Source: Longimonas sp046498435 (lineage in GTDB: Bacteria > Bacteroidota > Rhodothermia > Rhodothermales > Salinibacteraceae). Taken from it: a stretch of 7,878 nt of DNA. The DNA lies in the NCBI RefSeq assembly GCF_046498435.1, contig NZ_JAWOAR010000101.1, positions 1-7,878 on the forward strand, written 5' to 3'. Positions 6,457 through 7,878 of the stretch are shown here, piece by piece (position 1 is the first letter of the stretch; the number at the start of each line of letters is the position of its first letter). Position numbers and translations under genes: made by a program. Under the pieces are notes generated by a model. The model did no database searches and had not been told where the DNA came from. It saw nothing but the letters and a program-made list of their open reading frames with translations.

Positions 6457-6750
6457 ATGTTTAATCTCACTAAATTCACCAAATCAGTCATGAATACAAT
6501 TAAGGAGCGACTTGGTGTTTTCCTGATTGATAATTCGACGAAAACGTTTCTCTCGCTTTTTGGTCTCGTAGCTCTCGCTGTCATGATGCTGGTAAGCGGT
6601 GCAGTAGATGCAGCAACTGCCGAAGCCTGCACAGTAGGCATCGAGGGCACGTGCACTGATGCCGGTTGCGTAGGAGGACCTGACAACTGCTATGCACCAC
6701 CGGAGGGAGGCATGTGCTATACGACCACTGAGGAAGTAATCAAACAGTAG
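6457..6750 (+). CDS. Small secreted or membrane-anchored Cys-rich protein, family unknown
   Basis: I do not recognise this gene. From ATG 6457 it encodes 97 residues; ATG 6490 (86 residues) is equally possible and no Shine-Dalgarno site decides. Residues 1-30 are polar and basic with 'NTIKERLGVFLIDNSTKTF', 31-50 form one hydrophobic helix (LSLFGLVALAVMMLVSGAV), and 'DAATAEA' offers a signal-peptidase-like exit. The remaining 40 residues hold five cysteines (58, 66, 71, 78, 87) spaced C-x7-C-x4-C-x6-C-x8-C, with Gly, Pro and Asp, plus a charged tail. This layout suits an exported peptide with disulfides in the oxidising envelope or a precursor peptide with a long leader. It is alone, between a repeat-rich zone and a strong terminator 17 nt after its stop, so it is a single-gene transcript. 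Coding is supported by the signal-plus-Cys layout and flanking terminator; its role is open. Confidence 0.65.
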   Translation: MFNLTKFTKSVMNTIKERLGVFLIDNSTKTFLSLFGLVALAVMMLVSGAVDAATAEACTVGIEGTCTDAGCVGGPDNCYAPPEGGMCYTTTEEVIKQ

Positions 6751-6766
6751 GTATCGCACATTCATG

Positions 6767-6792
6767 AGCAGGGGGGTATCCCCCTGCTTTTT
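6767..6792 (+). terminator. Rho-independent terminator of the small Cys-rich gene
   Basis: A perfect 9-bp stem AGCAGGGGG/CCCCCTGCT (6767-6775 with 6780-6788) with loop GTAT is followed by TTTTT. It separates the small gene from the caspase gene, so the two are not co-transcribed except by read-through. Confidence 0.93.
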
Positions 6793-6826
6793 GAAGCAGG
6801 TTCTACTGCAAGACACAAATGCTAAA

Positions 6827-7878
6827 ATGCATAGTCGAAAACGGTTCATTTTTATCAAGTCATTCTTGTTTTCTGCCTGGTGGCGGCTGTGGCATGCCCG
6901 GCGGCAGCTGCCGTCGGCAAAGTGGCCCTGGTCATCGGCAACAGCAGCTATGACACCAGCCCCTTGAAAAACCCGGCCAATGATGCGACGGACATGGCGG
7001 ATCTGCTGAAGTCCGCGGGATTTGAAGTGATTCTGAAAACCGATGCGGACAAGCGGGCCATGCTGGAGTCCATCGAAGCGTTCGGCCGCAAACTGCCCCG
7101 GGCCGAGATCGGGATGCTGTATTTTGCTGGTCACGGCATGCAGATCAAAGGTCGCAACTACCTGATCCCGGTCAATGCCCGGGTGGCTTCTGAAACCGAT
7201 GTGGAATTGGAATCAGTGGATGTGTACCGGGTTCTGGGCCGGATGGAGGCAGCTGCCAACCCGGTGAACATCATCATCCTGGATGCCTGCCGGGACAACC
7301 CGTTCGAGCGCTCTTTCCGCAATGCGGAAAAAGGGCTGGCCAAGATCGATGCCCCGGCCGGCTCCATCATCGTGTTCTCCACCTCACCCGGCGGGGTGGC
7401 GGCGGACGGTCAAGGCCGCAACGGTATCTTCACCTCCCACCTGCTCAAAACCCTGTCCAAACCCGGCATCAGCCTGACCCGGGCCCTGATGGAAACCCGC
7501 CGGAACGTGGCCGCGGAAACCTCCCGGCAGCAGATCCCCTGGGAATCCTCCTCATTGATGCAGGATGTGTATCTCCTGGCCGGCGGCGCACCCGAAGACC
7601 GGGATCTGATGCCGGTCCAGCCACAACCGGTAACCCCGGCACAATCCCATGCCAAGACAGCCTCCCGGATAGAGCCATCGACAATCCCGCTGGCTGCTGC
7701 TATGTCGGATGATAAGAACCCGCCATCCAGCCCGAGGGCCGGGGATATCTGGAAAGAGCCGATGACCGGCATGGAGTTTGTATGGGTGCCAGGGGGCTGC
7801 TATGACATGGGCTGCGGGGACTGGCAGGATATTGATATCTGCTATTCTAGGGAATTCCCGGTGCATGAGGTCTGCCTG
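6827..7878 (+). CDS. Caspase-like (peptidase C14) protein fused to an FGE/SUMF1-type domain, frame-disrupted start, 3' truncated by window
   Basis: From 6835 to the window end one frame is open without a stop. Domain order: signal-like hydrophobic stretch, caspase fold from 'GKVALVIGNSSYD' (base 6916), linker rich in Pro/Ser/Ala (about 7590-7740), then 'MEFVWVPGGCYDMGCG', the start of a formylglycine-generating-enzyme/SUMF1 type domain (C-type-lectin-like fold), which continues beyond the window. The catalytic dyad is present: His in 'YFAGHGMQ' (codon 7132) and Cys in 'ILDACRDNPF' (codon 7288). The caspase frame lacks an ATG after its in-frame TAG at 6832. ATG 6827 lies in another frame and gives a basic start MHSRKRFIFIKSFLF; adding one T to the four at 6869-6872 would join it to FCLVAAVACPAAAAVGKVAL, a perfect Sec signal peptide. 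So a 1-nt deletion or sequencing error is likely; GTG 6880 is the alternative start but loses the signal. Expected location is periplasm or surface; the substrate is unknown. Confidence 0.85.

Noticed and set aside
6764..6967. Plus-strand frame starting inside the terminator
   Set aside because: Only its part from ATG 6827 makes sense, as the displaced signal-peptide half of the caspase gene; the rest reads the caspase domain out of frame.
6484..7134. Minus-strand frame of 216 codons opposite the Cys-rich and caspase genes
   Set aside because: It crosses a perfect terminator and is antisense to the conserved caspase fold; no domain is seen.

Overview
The window looks like a segment of a Bacteroidota-type genome, most likely Rhodothermota/Salinibacter-like. 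Three things suggest this: a giant secreted protein ending in a type IX secretion (T9SS) sorting domain, a lipoprotein with a 'GCDSTD' start typical of that group, and few strong Shine-Dalgarno sites. This lineage call is from recognition only. No rRNA, tRNA or CRISPR was seen.

Layout: (1) Bases 2-2662 hold the C-terminal 886 residues of a multidomain surface protein with tandem Ig/cadherin-like repeats, an ASH-like domain, a Rhodothermota-style 'PGWNQI' domain and a C-terminal T9SS sorting domain. (2) Bases 2847-4022 encode an outer-membrane beta-barrel with a signal peptide. (3) Bases 4216-5382 encode a lipoprotein with two carboxypeptidase-regulatory-like (CNA-B-like) folds and a DUF2135/YfaP-like domain. 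It is closed by a strong rho-independent terminator at 5421-5460. All three are co-oriented envelope proteins separated by about 190 bp gaps, so they are neighbours but not clearly one operon.

Bases 5461-6456 are a gene-poor scar zone. It holds a truncated MFS-transporter N-terminus (5681-5804), a nest of hairpins (5886-6013), and a possible 262-bp MITE-like unit (6021-6282) with 10-bp terminal inverted repeats and a TAA duplication. That unit encloses two copies of a dispersed palindromic repeat. Bases 6457-6750 then encode a small, unrecognised secreted or membrane-anchored Cys-rich protein. It is preceded by a C9 homopolymer and followed by a textbook terminator (6767-6792).

Bases 6827-7878 start a caspase-like (peptidase C14) protein fused to a formylglycine-generating-enzyme (FGE/SUMF1) type domain that runs off the end. 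Both catalytic residues are present, but the signal-peptide region is in a different frame from the caspase domain (an apparent 1-nt deletion near 6869-6872). Codon and CCGG usage differ from the rest of the window and resemble a Desulfobacterota-like genome. This end may be horizontally acquired or an assembly junction.

The most promising lead is the caspase-FGE gene. FGE-type C-type-lectin-fold domains fused to caspases are among the scaffolds diversified by diversity-generating retroelements, but the diagnostic part lies outside the window.
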